DNA of 64,000 bases. It comes from Leptospiraceae bacterium. GTDB taxonomy: Bacteria; Spirochaetota; Leptospiria; Leptospirales; Leptospiraceae. Location: NCBI GenBank assembly GCA_016711485.1, contig JADJSX010000006.1:172001-236000 (forward strand), given 5' to 3'. Position 1 is the first letter of the stretch; every line of letters begins with the position of its first letter. A program made the translations under genes and the position numbers. Shown piece after piece: positions 52,161-60,422 of the stretch. The notes below the pieces were generated by a model, which had not been told where the DNA came from, ran no database searches, and was given only the letters and a program-made list of their open reading frames with translations.

Positions 52161-52354
52161 TTTAATTACTGGTGTTACGCAAAAAAGAAAAATTATGAAA
52201 TTTACAGCAAAGTTAAGAATATTAGATAAAGCTAATGAATTAATGAATAAGCAGGTTTGGGCGGCAGTCCAAGCGATGCACTGAGCGATCGTCGAAGTGT
52301 CGCCGATTACCCCTATCTCTTACCTCAGCGAGCTTGCGCGTAAGGTGAGTTAAT
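52161..52354 (+). repeat. Dispersed repeat, long-form copy 2 with nested insertion
   Basis: Terminal repeats TTTAATTACTGGTGTTACGC and GCGTAAGGTGAGTTAATTA bound about 195 bp. The inner sequence matches copy 1 (TTAAGAATATTAGATAAAG, GGTTTGGGCGGCAGTCCAAG). About 26 extra bases beginning CGATGCACTGAGCG and ending TCGAAGTG are inserted between CAAG and TCGCC. The insertion makes the small open frame stop early (MKFTAKLRILDKANELM..., then stop). Confidence 0.8.
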
Positions 52355-52408
52355 TATAAAATATTCTACGTTTTCCAAATTTAGTAAAATTAAATAATAC
52401 ATAAATAC

Positions 52409-53329
52409 ATGACTTTGAATTATAAAATCCAAAATGAAGATTTAGGAGTTACTATTGTATCTTTTCTATCTAGGAAGTATACGTATTATTCGCAAGTCGA
52501 ATGGATAAAACAAGTTTACGAAAAAAAAATATTAGTGAATGGTTTGGTTATAACGCAGGATTATCGAATAGGTGCAGGTGACGAAATTTCATTTGATTTA
52601 GGTGAGTTTACTGAACCAGAAGTAGATTCCAATTATTCCATCGTTTATGAAGATGAATATTTATTCGCAGTAAATAAACCTGGAAATCTTCCCGTTCATC
52701 CAGCTGGACGTTATCGAAATGGAAATCTAACAACTTTACTTTCCAGCAGTCATCCAAATTTTACATTTTTTATCGTAAATAGAATCGATAGGGAAACTTC
52801 CGGTCTTGTATTATTTGGTAAAACTAAATTAGCCGCTTCTAAATTAGGAAAACTTTTCGAAACAGGGAAAATTTCTAAAACATATTTATGTTATGTAGAA
52901 GGGAATTTTCCTGAATTTATATCTGCAAATGGTTATCTTGGGTCAGATAATACTTCAACAATTCGTAAAAAGAAAAAATTTACGTACGACAAAATGGACT
53001 CGTCCCTTTGGAATGTGAATACTGATTTCAAACTTTTAAAGTACCAGAATGGAATTTCCAAACTGGAAGTTGTACCTCATACTGGAAAAATACACCAGAT
53101 TCGAGCTACACTTTATTCACTAGGATATCCTGTTGTAGGCGATAAAATTTATGGTTATGATGAAAATCTGTTTTTACAATTTATTCAGAATGGAATTGTA
53201 GAAAATAAATACGGTATTCAAAGGCAAGCACTTCATGCTCATTGTTTGGATTTCATTCATCCTTTTATGGGCAAACAGACTATTATCCGTGCAGAAGAGC
53301 CATTAGATATGGAAAATATTCTATTCTAA
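52409..53329 (+). CDS. RluA-family pseudouridine synthase
   Basis: An N-terminal S4-like RNA-binding part (residues 14-65: VSFLSRKY, KKILVNGLVITQDYRI) precedes the RluA catalytic domain: FAVNKPGNLPVHPAG, then VNRIDRETSGLVLFGK with catalytic Asp 127, and VPHTGKIHQIRATLYSLGYPVVGDKIYG. Such enzymes isomerise uridine in rRNA or tRNA; which target cannot be told. The 306 residues are normal for the RluC/RluD group. Ends 11 nt from the convergent dioxygenase gene. Confidence 0.9.
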   Translation: MTLNYKIQNEDLGVTIVSFLSRKYTYYSQVEWIKQVYEKKILVNGLVITQDYRIGAGDEISFDLGEFTEPEVDSNYSIVYEDEYLFAVNKPGNLPVHPAGRYRNGNLTTLLSSSHPNFTFFIVNRIDRETSGLVLFGKTKLAASKLGKLFETGKISKTYLCYVEGNFPEFISANGYLGSDNTSTIRKKKKFTYDKMDSSLWNVNTDFKLLKYQNGISKLEVVPHTGKIHQIRATLYSLGYPVVGDKIYGYDENLFLQFIQNGIVENKYGIQRQALHAHCLDFIHPFMGKQTIIRAEEPLDMENILF

Positions 53330-53340
53330 AAATTTAATAT

Positions 53341-54171
53341 TCAGATTTCTAAGTTGATGATTTTCATATCGCTAAGTAGGGAACCGCTGGATTGATTATC
53401 TACATTTACAGCTCCTATTTTATCTTGTAAATCAACAGATCTAAAGTCAATACTGAAACGTGTTTTATTCGTTTTGTTTGGTCGAGTGCCGTGGAGATGA
53501 GATGCGGAAAACAACAATAATTCGCCTGAATTCATTGGGATTTTAATTTCTTTTTTGGATAAAATATTTTTTTTTGTTTCGGGGAATACTTTATTAGAAT
53601 TAATTTGTGGTGATTGAAATCCACCGTCGGAAATCCATGTATCGTAATGAAATTTTTCGGAATCGTTTTTTACTGGTTTTAGGAAGTAGTCCGGATAAAA
53701 AGCAAAAGTATTTTCTTCGGTTACGTCAAAAAGAGGAATCCACCAATTGATTTGTGATTCCGAATTTGCATACCAAGTATCTCGATGTATCGCAAATGCA
53801 GGTTTAGCGGCTTTAATTTTATGAGCATAGGAGGTAATAGCTCTTAACCGAGGTAAATCTAAATAGTTTGTTTCAAGGGAGAATCCTATTTCTTTTAAAA
53901 TATTGGCGATGAATATTTTTGTCTCTGGCAGATTAGAAAAAATAGGTTTTAGAGTTGAAAGGATTGTATGAAATTCTTCTTTCGAAACATTGTGTTCGAA
54001 TGTTTCTATGTTTTGATAGTTTATTTTGTTCCTTAAATATCCTATTGTAAAATTGGCGAATTCAGTAGAAAATTTATTGTTAGAAAATACGATTAGTTTA
54101 CCTTCAAATATATTTTTTTTTAATTCTAAGGTAGAACAATTTGGGTTATATATTACTATATTATTAAGCAC
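53341..54171 (-). CDS. 2-oxoglutarate/Fe(II) dioxygenase-like protein
   Basis: A 276-residue soluble protein. FAIHRDTWYA has the HxD iron ligands (His 129, Asp 131). The distal part FSASHLHGTRPNKTNKTRFSIDFRSVD supplies the third His (225 or 227) and the Arg (about 238) that binds 2-oxoglutarate. The layout resembles phytanoyl-CoA hydroxylase-like enzymes. The substrate cannot be named. Its neighbours give no clue: rluA-like gene convergent, then the repeat nest upstream. Confidence 0.7.
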   Translation of the reverse strand: MLNNIVIYNPNCSTLELKKNIFEGKLIVFSNNKFSTEFANFTIGYLRNKINYQNIETFEHNVSKEEFHTILSTLKPIFSNLPETKIFIANILKEIGFSLETNYLDLPRLRAITSYAHKIKAAKPAFAIHRDTWYANSESQINWWIPLFDVTEENTFAFYPDYFLKPVKNDSEKFHYDTWISDGGFQSPQINSNKVFPETKKNILSKKEIKIPMNSGELLLFSASHLHGTRPNKTNKTRFSIDFRSVDLQDKIGAVNVDNQSSGSLLSDMKIINLEI

Positions 54172-54264
54172 GGATTACTCGGAAATTGAATTTAGTAAAA
54201 TTTAAAATTATTATAGTTCCTGTCATTCGGTTTTTCCAATTTATAAATAAACGGGTTTCGGAAA

Positions 54265-54335
54265 TTGTATTGATTTTATTAATTCATTAGCATTCTCTAA
54301 TATTCTTAATTTCATTAAAATTTCCACAGAAATTA
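54265..54335 (-). repeat. Dispersed repeat, short fragment copy
   Basis: On the minus strand ATGAAATTAAGAATATTAG (from 54322) continues with GAGAATGCTAATGAATTAA, the same core as the other copies (MKLRILENANELI in the frame used elsewhere). The terminal repeats and the GTTTGGGCG block are missing. It is the first of three copies in a row. Confidence 0.55.
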
Positions 54336-54340
54336 ATATT

Positions 54341-54510
54341 TAATAACTCACCTTACGCGCAAGCGCGTTGAGGTGAGAGGTAGAGAGCCTGTCGGCGACT
54401 TGGGCTACCGCCCAAACCTGCTTATTCATTAATTCATTAGCTTTATCTAATATTCTTAAATTAGACTTCATTTTCGTAAATTTCCTATTTTGCGTAAGGT
54501 CAGTTAATAA
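54341..54510 (-). repeat. Dispersed repeat, long-form copy 3, minus orientation
   Basis: A full-length copy with ends TTAATAACTCACCTTACGCG (plus-strand left) and GCGTAAGGTCAGTTAATAA (right). Reading the minus strand, a frame of 43 codons runs from the ATG at 54472-54474 to a TAA at the end of the terminal repeat, giving MKSNLRILDKANELMNKQVW and AVAQVADRLSTSHLNALARK. The same frame is open in copy 1. Its right end abuts copy 4 head to head. Confidence 0.8.
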
Positions 54511-54606
54511 CTGACGTTACGCAACAAAGGAAATTATGGAATTTAAAGTGAAATTCTCAATATTAAAAAAATCTAATGAATTAATAGCGATAGCGTAAGG
54601 TAATTT
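54504..54606 (+). repeat. Dispersed repeat, short-form copy 4
   Basis: Begins TTAATAACTGACGTTACGC, overlapping the right end of copy 3 so that GCGTAAGGTCAGTTA and TAACTGACGTTACGC form a near-perfect palindrome at 54492-54522. The inner part ends TAATGAATTAATAGCGATAG, then CGTAAGGTAATTTTTATTAG. It is of the same short type as the copy at 4743-4872. It ends at the stop of the outer-membrane protein gene. Confidence 0.7.
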
Positions 54607-54609
54607 TTA

Positions 54610-55617
54610 TTAGAAAATATAACTTAGAGCAGAAAATAAGATAGATTCAGGTAATCTCCCCCCTTTTTCTGAGAAAATGGAGTAATTAATGATTGCTAAA
54701 TGAATCCCAATTATTTCTTCTTCGTCTGCTGTTTTATAGTTCCAACTAGCTCCTAATGCTAGGCCGGCAGCTCTTCGATTGATTCCTTTTTCGTTATAAA
54801 ATCCGCCCGATTCTATTCCTGTTCTTAGTTGCAAGGCTGAGTCTTTTATGGAATACTGAATTCCAGAACTGATTTTTATTTCTGCTCCTAACCCTCTTTC
54901 TAAATCTGGTTTTGAATTATTTTTATTTAAATCAAAAGTAGATTTTTCCCAAAAAACTTTTCGACCTTCGAGGTAAAATAAAGTTTGCCCCCAAGTATAT
55001 CCGTATCCAATACCAACTATTTCAGGCAATTTTTCCTTTAAAGTATCAACTCCTCTATATCCGGTTAATCGAAATTTGCCAATACTTTGTCCTGAAATTC
55101 CAATTGTATGATTGTTATTTTGGTAGGATAGAGAAGCTGATAAATTCATTGAATAATTAGATTGAAATCCGCCTCGATAGACTACGCTTGGTCCAATTCC
55201 TAGGGAAACATTCCAGTTTTCAGTAATTTTATAACTTCCAAATAAGGAAAAACCGTATGCGGACATTCGATCGTATCCTCCTGGAAAATTTTGATAGAAG
55301 GACTCTTTACCTGTTATACCCCAGCCAAATTTTTCATTTGAAGGAACGTAAAATCCTAGTGACATTGGTTTAATCGGAGTGTATTTCCCTTCGTTGGTAG
55401 CAAATCCTATTCCTCCATCAATAATATACTTTGACTTAGAAGAAAGAAAGGCTGGATTATTATATAGGTTCGAAGAGAGATTTTGCATTCCTACCCCAAA
55501 GGAAGCTAATCCAGCGGAAGTAGGGTGTGTAAGAGATAAATCATACGGTCCATACTTTTCTGTAAAAACTGGAGTGTTAGTTAGAAATAATACTAATAAA
55601 ATGTTTTTCAAACGCAT
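54610..55617 (-). CDS. Outer-membrane beta-barrel protein
   Basis: A 335-residue protein with a signal peptide (NILLVLFLTNTPVF). The mature part starts with a FadL/PorV-like helix block (LTHPTSAGLASFGVGMQNLSSNLYNNPAFLSS) and then has many alternating amphipathic strands; it ends with aromatic Phe (SALSYIF), the usual C-terminal mark of outer-membrane barrels. FadL-family proteins carry hydrophobic compounds inward; here this is only a resemblance. A short repeat copy lies 3 nt beyond its stop. Confidence 0.7.
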   Translation of the reverse strand: MRLKNILLVLFLTNTPVFTEKYGPYDLSLTHPTSAGLASFGVGMQNLSSNLYNNPAFLSSKSKYIIDGGIGFATNEGKYTPIKPMSLGFYVPSNEKFGWGITGKESFYQNFPGGYDRMSAYGFSLFGSYKITENWNVSLGIGPSVVYRGGFQSNYSMNLSASLSYQNNNHTIGISGQSIGKFRLTGYRGVDTLKEKLPEIVGIGYGYTWGQTLFYLEGRKVFWEKSTFDLNKNNSKPDLERGLGAEIKISSGIQYSIKDSALQLRTGIESGGFYNEKGINRRAAGLALGASWNYKTADEEEIIGIHLAIINYSIFSEKGGRLPESILFSALSYIF

Positions 55618-55678
55618 TATCTGTACAAGTTTGGATTATTGGCTGTAAAGACAATGAATTTTATACTAGGAGTTTAAA

Positions 55679-56692
55679 ATGAAAGTTTCTATCATTGGTG
55701 CTGGCGGATTAACAGGAAGAGAATTATTAGGACTTTTAGCAAATCATTCTGAAATAGAAGTTGTACATATCACAAGTAATAAAACAGCGGGAAAAAAAAT
55801 CTCAGAAGTATTTCCCAATGTAAAATTTAAGAACGATTTAGTATTTAAAACTCACGAGGAAGAAATTCCAAAGGATAGTTTGGTTGTATTAGCAGTTCCA
55901 AATGAAGTTTCTCTATCTATGACTCCAAAGTTATTAGATAAAGGCCATAAAGTAATCGATCTCTCGGGCGCCTACCGTCTTCACGATAAAAGTCTTTTCG
56001 AGAAATATTATGGGTTAAAACATGAATCGTTTTCTTTGATGGAAAAAGTTGTTTTCGGAATTCCAGAAATTTTTCGAAATAAAATAAAAGGCTCTGATTT
56101 TGTTTCGAATCCAGGTTGTTACGCGACTTCGGGTTTAGTTCCTCTATATATGCTTGGAAGTTTACGAGAAAAAATTTCTAGTGCAATAGTCATTGACTCT
56201 AAATCCGGAGTGAGTGGAGCAGGAGGCAGAACGGAAGATATTGGGTTTACCTTTACAAATACATACGAGAACTTTAGAGCTTATAAAATTCTTTCTCATC
56301 AACATACTCCTGAAATTGAGGAATACGCTGGTTATTCTATGAATAAAAAACTTCCCAAAATTATATTTACTCCGCATTTGCTCCCTGTTTATCGAGGGAT
56401 ATTATCAACCTTCGTAATTCAATTTGAAAAAAATATTTCCGAGGGGGATGTAATAAATGAATTTTCCAATTTTAAATCTGAACCATTTATTCGGATTTAT
56501 AAAAAACCTGAAGAAATTGAATTAAAAAATATTCAAAATTCAAATTTCTTAGATGTAAGTTTTAAAGTAGAAGAAAATATTTTAGTGATTGTTTCGGCTT
56601 TAGACAATTTAATAAAAGGTGCGGCCGGGCAAGCATTACAGAATATCAACCTAATGTTAAATTTACCGGAAGAAAAAGGAATCTTGACATAG
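55679..56692 (+). CDS. argC: N-acetyl-gamma-glutamyl-phosphate reductase
   Basis: Third step of arginine synthesis: reduces N-acetylglutamyl phosphate with NADPH. SIIGAGGLTGRELLGLLANH (nucleotide loop), SNPGCYATSG with catalytic Cys 147, and HQHTPEIEEY plus FTPHLLPVYRGILST in the C-terminal half. The 337 residues are normal. It has a good GGAG site before the ATG and is followed by a MITE-like inverted repeat. No other arg gene is nearby. Confidence 0.93.
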   Translation: MKVSIIGAGGLTGRELLGLLANHSEIEVVHITSNKTAGKKISEVFPNVKFKNDLVFKTHEEEIPKDSLVVLAVPNEVSLSMTPKLLDKGHKVIDLSGAYRLHDKSLFEKYYGLKHESFSLMEKVVFGIPEIFRNKIKGSDFVSNPGCYATSGLVPLYMLGSLREKISSAIVIDSKSGVSGAGGRTEDIGFTFTNTYENFRAYKILSHQHTPEIEEYAGYSMNKKLPKIIFTPHLLPVYRGILSTFVIQFEKNISEGDVINEFSNFKSEPFIRIYKKPEEIELKNIQNSNFLDVSFKVEENILVIVSALDNLIKGAAGQALQNINLMLNLPEEKGILT

Positions 56693-56706
56693 TGAAATTT
56701 CTATTG

Positions 56707-56804
56707 GTGGCTGTGTAAAAGTTTAGTAATGTGTCGACTCGCAAACTTTGAATTGCGGTTTCTTGGCATTATGTGCTCTGAAATCTTTACTTTTACACAG
56801 TCCC
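56707..56804. mobile_element. Short inverted-repeat element with IS-like ends
   Basis: GGCTGTGTAAAAGT (56709-56722) and ACTTTTACACAGTCCC (56789-56804) are inverted repeats bracketing about 65 bp that has no gene. GGGACTGTGTAAAAG-type ends are common in IS256-like insertion sequences, so this may be a MITE or a joined IS remnant. I see no clear target duplication. Confidence 0.45.
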
Positions 56805-57131
56805 GTACTGTTTTCAGTTATCACTGGTTTGGCTTCTCTTGGATTTTTTAAAATAATGAAAGGTAAGTTTATTAGATAAAATTTTTATCCATACATAGAA
56901 GGGAGAAAATTCAACACTCAGAATTCGAAATTTTTACTCCTTTGAATTCAAGGAATTTTCAAAAGTATAAAAAGTGGGTATTACCAAAAACTCTAAGAGC
57001 CATTTGTGTCTTTAAAAACGTATCAAAAACGCAGGATAGGCATACAAACTTCGCAAATCTATACTTTTGTAAATTCGGGGAAAAAAGTTTTTTTAGAAAA
57101 TCAGAATTTTTTCTTTGAATTGAGTTTGACT
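56805..57131. other. Intergenic stretch with no recognised feature
   Basis: Between the inverted-repeat element and the tRNA-Lys promoter region I see no gene on either strand and no strong hairpin. It is AT-rich and includes several T/A runs. Confidence 0.5.
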
Positions 57132-57161
57132 TTGACTAGGGATTGAAAAAACTGACATAAG
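57132..57161 (+). promoter_or_regulatory. Possible promoter of the tRNA-Lys/tRNA-Glu pair
   Basis: TTGACT at 57132-57137 and CATAAG at 57156-57161 with an 18-nt spacer fit a sigma-70-type promoter loosely; the tRNA begins 9 nt after the -10 box. Confidence 0.35.
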
Positions 57162-57169
57162 CAACGTGA

Positions 57170-57242
57170 GAGTCGTTAGCTCAGTTGGTAGAGCATTTCA
57201 CTTTTAATGAAGGGGTCTCGGGTTCGAATCCCGAACGACTCA
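57170..57242 (+). tRNA. tRNA-Lys (anticodon TTT)
   Basis: Cloverleaf starting GAGTCGTTAGCTCAGTTGG; anticodon loop CTTTTAA gives TTT; T-loop TTCGAAT; acceptor 3' strand ACGACTC with discriminator A. CCA is not encoded. tRNA-Glu follows after 12 nt. Confidence 0.97.
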
Positions 57243-57254
57243 CTTGCTATTCTC

Positions 57255-57326
57255 GGTGCCATCGTCTAGTGGTTAGGACACCAGGTTTTCATCCTGGTAA
57301 CCGGGGTTCAATTCCCCGTGGCACTA
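57255..57326 (+). tRNA. tRNA-Glu (anticodon TTC)
   Basis: Cloverleaf starting GGTGCCATCGTCTAGTGG; anticodon stem-loop CCAGG-TTTTCAT-CCTGG gives TTC; T-loop TTCAATT; acceptor 3' strand TGGCACT with a G-U first pair, discriminator A. CCA is not encoded. Confidence 0.96.
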
Positions 57327-57756
57327 AACTTCCTCTTTCTATTCAAGACATGATTCCCCTTTCGTTTGATGGACTACACTCGGCAGGCTTATTTTTCTCG
57401 CTGGATGGCTAACGGCCCCATGGCAGTAAAATAATGTGAGTGTGTAAGAAACTGTATAACATTGGCCTATAATTTGTAAATCTGATTGCTGTGGATGGTG
57501 ATACACTAATTAGCCTCACTTAGTATGTATCTTGAACTCTTTCTCGAAAAAAGTGGGGAAAGTATGACAGTAGGAAAAAAAGTCTTTTTCTGATTAGAAA
57601 TCTGGTATTCTCTTTTTTAAATTGAAAAGCTTAATGATATAGAAATAAACTAATTTCTATATCATTCTATAAATTGCCTATTGCCAAACTTCTCAAAATT
57701 CGGAAAATAATTTTTCAATTCTATAAATAGGGAATATTTAGTTTGGTAACTTTAGA
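57327..57756. other. Intergenic stretch with no recognised gene
   Basis: About 430 nt between tRNA-Glu and the short-chain dehydrogenase stop. Several short frames but none with coding character; no clear terminator or repeat-family copy. An AT-rich part near 57600-57660 has a loose inverted pair around TTTCTATATCATT. Confidence 0.5.
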
Positions 57757-58716
57757 TCATACAAAATCTGCAATTATTTTTTCTGATACTTCCCAGAGTT
57801 TTTTAGCTAACTGGTCATTCTCTGCGTCTTTTCTTGGGACTTTGGTATTACAATCAGCAAAATAATTTCCGGACTGAGTGATAACGGATGGGTTAGATGC
57901 CAGGTAACACTCTGTAGCTGCTCCTTGCTGAATGTTTTTCAAAACCAAATGTTCTCCTAATCCAAATATAGTTTGTAGGATTGGATTCATACTTCTTGCG
58001 AGGTTAGTTTTGATTACACCCGGATGGACTGCATAGGCTGTTTTTTTTGTTCCGGAAAATTTTCTAGCTAGTTCCTTAGCGAAAAGTAAATTGGCAAATT
58101 TTGATTGTCCATAAAAAGTCCACGCACTATAATATTTTTCCCCAGCTAAATTTTCGAAATTTATACCTTCTTTGGGAGCATTTCTATGGGCTTCACTACT
58201 TAGAATTATTACGCGACCATCTTCTGTTAAGTCATTTAATAAACTTGTAACTAATAAAAAATGTCCAATATGATTTGTGAAAAATTGTAATTCATATTCA
58301 AATGCTTTTTCGAGTTTTGGTAAAGCCATAATACCAGCATTACATATAATTACGTCTAGTTTTATTTTTTGTTTTTTTATTTCAGCCGCACACAATTTTA
58401 CACTTGTAGGGTTAGCTAACTCACATTCCAAGGCTAAATGATCTTTGCCGCTAATATCCTTAATAGCAGTTTCTGCCTTTTCCTTTGTTCTAGCTGTTCC
58501 TATTATTTTTGCTCCACGAAGAGCTAAAACTCGGATTGTTTCTTTGCCGAGACCTGAATTACAACCGGTGACTAAAATAGTTTTGCCTGATAAAGAAATT
58601 CCTTCTGTAACTTCTTCAGCTGTTGTGCTATATCCAAATCCATTTTTTCCTTTTGGTTTTAACATTGCTAGTAATGACATTTTTGCCGCCTTATTTTGAA
58701 ATCTATCAATATCCAA
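57757..58716 (-). CDS. Short-chain dehydrogenase/reductase (retinol dehydrogenase-like)
   Basis: A classical SDR of 319 residues. The NAD(P) loop TGCNSGLG follows KTILVTG; then CNAGIMALPKLEK, NHIGHFLLVTSLL, the serine in VIILSSEAHR and the catalytic YGQSKFANLL. The block order and the N-terminal extension of some 45 residues fit the WWOX/RDH-like group. It reduces or oxidises an unknown lipid or retinoid-like substrate. Monocistronic. Confidence 0.85.
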   Translation of the reverse strand: MDIDRFQNKAAKMSLLAMLKPKGKNGFGYSTTAEEVTEGISLSGKTILVTGCNSGLGKETIRVLALRGAKIIGTARTKEKAETAIKDISGKDHLALECELANPTSVKLCAAEIKKQKIKLDVIICNAGIMALPKLEKAFEYELQFFTNHIGHFLLVTSLLNDLTEDGRVIILSSEAHRNAPKEGINFENLAGEKYYSAWTFYGQSKFANLLFAKELARKFSGTKKTAYAVHPGVIKTNLARSMNPILQTIFGLGEHLVLKNIQQGAATECYLASNPSVITQSGNYFADCNTKVPRKDAENDQLAKKLWEVSEKIIADFV

Positions 58717-58859
58717 TAAGAAAAAAATAAAGTCCTGAGTAAAGAATTAATATGTCAAAATTTTATTTTCAGTAGATAAAAGTAAATTTTTTTCTAGACG
58801 ATTTTGATAATCTGTGGATACTATTTTAATATAGACAATTCGTAATGTATGGAGAAGGT

Positions 58860-59750
58860 ATGAAGAAGAATTTATTTATTTTAATTATTTTATTTAATTT
58901 ACCAATATTTGCATCCGGCAAATTAAACGTTGCCGTTATTGGTCATGCTTCCGAACTGAGTGCAAAGTTAGAAGCATTATTGGTTAATACTGATTTCCTC
59001 CAACCTATAGAAAGAAATCGTATTGATGCTCTTTTTAAAGAGATGAAACTTGGACAACAAGGAATATTAAAAGAAGGGACTTATGCAAAGGCGGGAGAGA
59101 GTTTAGGTGCAAAGTATTTAATTTTAGTTGAAAAAGGATCCGTTTCATTTAGATTAGTTCATACTCAATCTTCTAGAATTTTAGGGAGTTGGAGCGGATT
59201 ATCTGATTCTACCACAGAAGAATTATTAGCAGTATTAGAGAGAGAAAAGTCCTTTCAAGAATTAGCTCAACTAAAGGCATCGGGCAAAAGAGACTATAAA
59301 ATTGAACTCACAAATGCGATAGGCTCTAAGGACAATGGAGGTGCCGTCCTCGGGGAGGAGTTGCAGGTAGAATTTATCGTTAGATCAAAACAAGAAAAAA
59401 CAGCCTACGTAACTATCTTAGTATATGGTCAGGATGGTTCTGTTTTGCAATTATTTCCGAACAAGTACCAGTCGGATAATAAAATTTCTACTAACACAGA
59501 GTTTCAATTTCCACCGAAAGATGCGCCTAAAAAATATAAACTGTTGGCCTCGACTCCTGTTGGCGAAGATACTATGGTGATCATTGCTTCTGATACTCCA
59601 GTAGTTTTAGAGAATTCAGTTCAACAAGGGATTTATAAAGGAAATACAAAAAGTCTAGCGGGGACAAAAGGTATTACCCTCAAGTTAGATACGAATGATA
59701 AAATGAAATATGATGTGAATCGAGTAGTTTTTGCAATTAGAGAAAAATAG
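58860..59750 (+). CDS. Exported protein with CsgG-like and DUF4384-like parts
   Basis: A 296-residue exported protein from the ATG at 58860 (signal KKNLFILIILFNLPIFASG); GGAG lies 5 nt upstream, so I prefer it to the ATG at 58845. Residues about 20-140 resemble CsgG-type fold blocks (LLVNTDFLQPIERNRIDALFKEMKLGQ, AGESLGAKYLILVEKG). Residues about 150-255 resemble DUF4384 (LGEELQVEFIVRSKQEKTAYVTILVYGQDGSVLQLFPN). Likely periplasmic; function unknown. It may be linked to hslVU only by position. Confidence 0.6.
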   Translation: MKKNLFILIILFNLPIFASGKLNVAVIGHASELSAKLEALLVNTDFLQPIERNRIDALFKEMKLGQQGILKEGTYAKAGESLGAKYLILVEKGSVSFRLVHTQSSRILGSWSGLSDSTTEELLAVLEREKSFQELAQLKASGKRDYKIELTNAIGSKDNGGAVLGEELQVEFIVRSKQEKTAYVTILVYGQDGSVLQLFPNKYQSDNKISTNTEFQFPPKDAPKKYKLLASTPVGEDTMVIIASDTPVVLENSVQQGIYKGNTKSLAGTKGITLKLDTNDKMKYDVNRVVFAIREK

Positions 59751-59828
59751 GGTATTTATTTGTTTAATGGAATGTGTCATTGATAAGTTTTTGTTAATTG
59801 AAACTTTCTAGATTTTATAGAAGTAATT

Positions 59829-60422
59829 GTGGATAAAAAAAGCCCATTTGAAAATCTATCCCAAGAAACTATGAAAAATAAATTTTACCCTGATTTTCAT
59901 TCCACTACTATCCTTTGTGTTCGCAGAGATGGAAAAGTTGCTCTTGCCGGCGATGGACAAGTCTCGATGGGACAAACTGTCATGAAACACACTGCTAAAA
60001 AAGTTCGACGCATGTTTCATGATCAAATTATTACCGGCTTTGCTGGTTCTGCCGCCGATGCATTTACTCTTTTTGAATTATTCGAAAAAAAAGTCACAGC
60101 ATTTAACGGGAGTCTCTCTAGAAGTGTTGTTGAATTAGCTAGAGAATGGCGCACGGACAGGATGTTACGCAAACTTGAAGCGTTGCTAATTGTTGCAGAT
60201 AAAGAGGAGTCTTATTTGGTATCAGGTACAGGGGATGTAATTTCCCCGGATGAAGGGATTCTCGCTATAGGTTCTGGAGGCAACTATGCATACTCCGCTG
60301 CTCGTGCATTGTATTCCAAAACTTCTCTTAGCGCTAAAGAAATTGTTATGGAATCAATGAAAATTACTGCGGATATTTGTGTATATACAAATCACAACAT
60401 TACATTAGAAGAAATAGAATGA
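59829..60422 (+). CDS. hslV: ATP-dependent protease peptidase subunit HslV
   Basis: Proteasome-type peptidase: HSTTILCVRRDGKVALAGDGQVSMGQTVMK has the catalytic N-terminal Thr, here Thr 26; IITGFAGSAADAFTLFELFE and SGTGDVISPDEGILAIGSGG follow. HslV forms hexameric rings capped by HslU. Thr 26 must be freed by processing, as the chain has a 25-residue leader (GTG at 59829) or an 11-residue one from the ATG at 59871; E. coli HslV has only the initiator Met. Stop overlaps hslU by 4 nt. Confidence 0.93.
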   Translation: MDKKSPFENLSQETMKNKFYPDFHSTTILCVRRDGKVALAGDGQVSMGQTVMKHTAKKVRRMFHDQIITGFAGSAADAFTLFELFEKKVTAFNGSLSRSVVELAREWRTDRMLRKLEALLIVADKEESYLVSGTGDVISPDEGILAIGSGGNYAYSAARALYSKTSLSAKEIVMESMKITADICVYTNHNITLEEIE

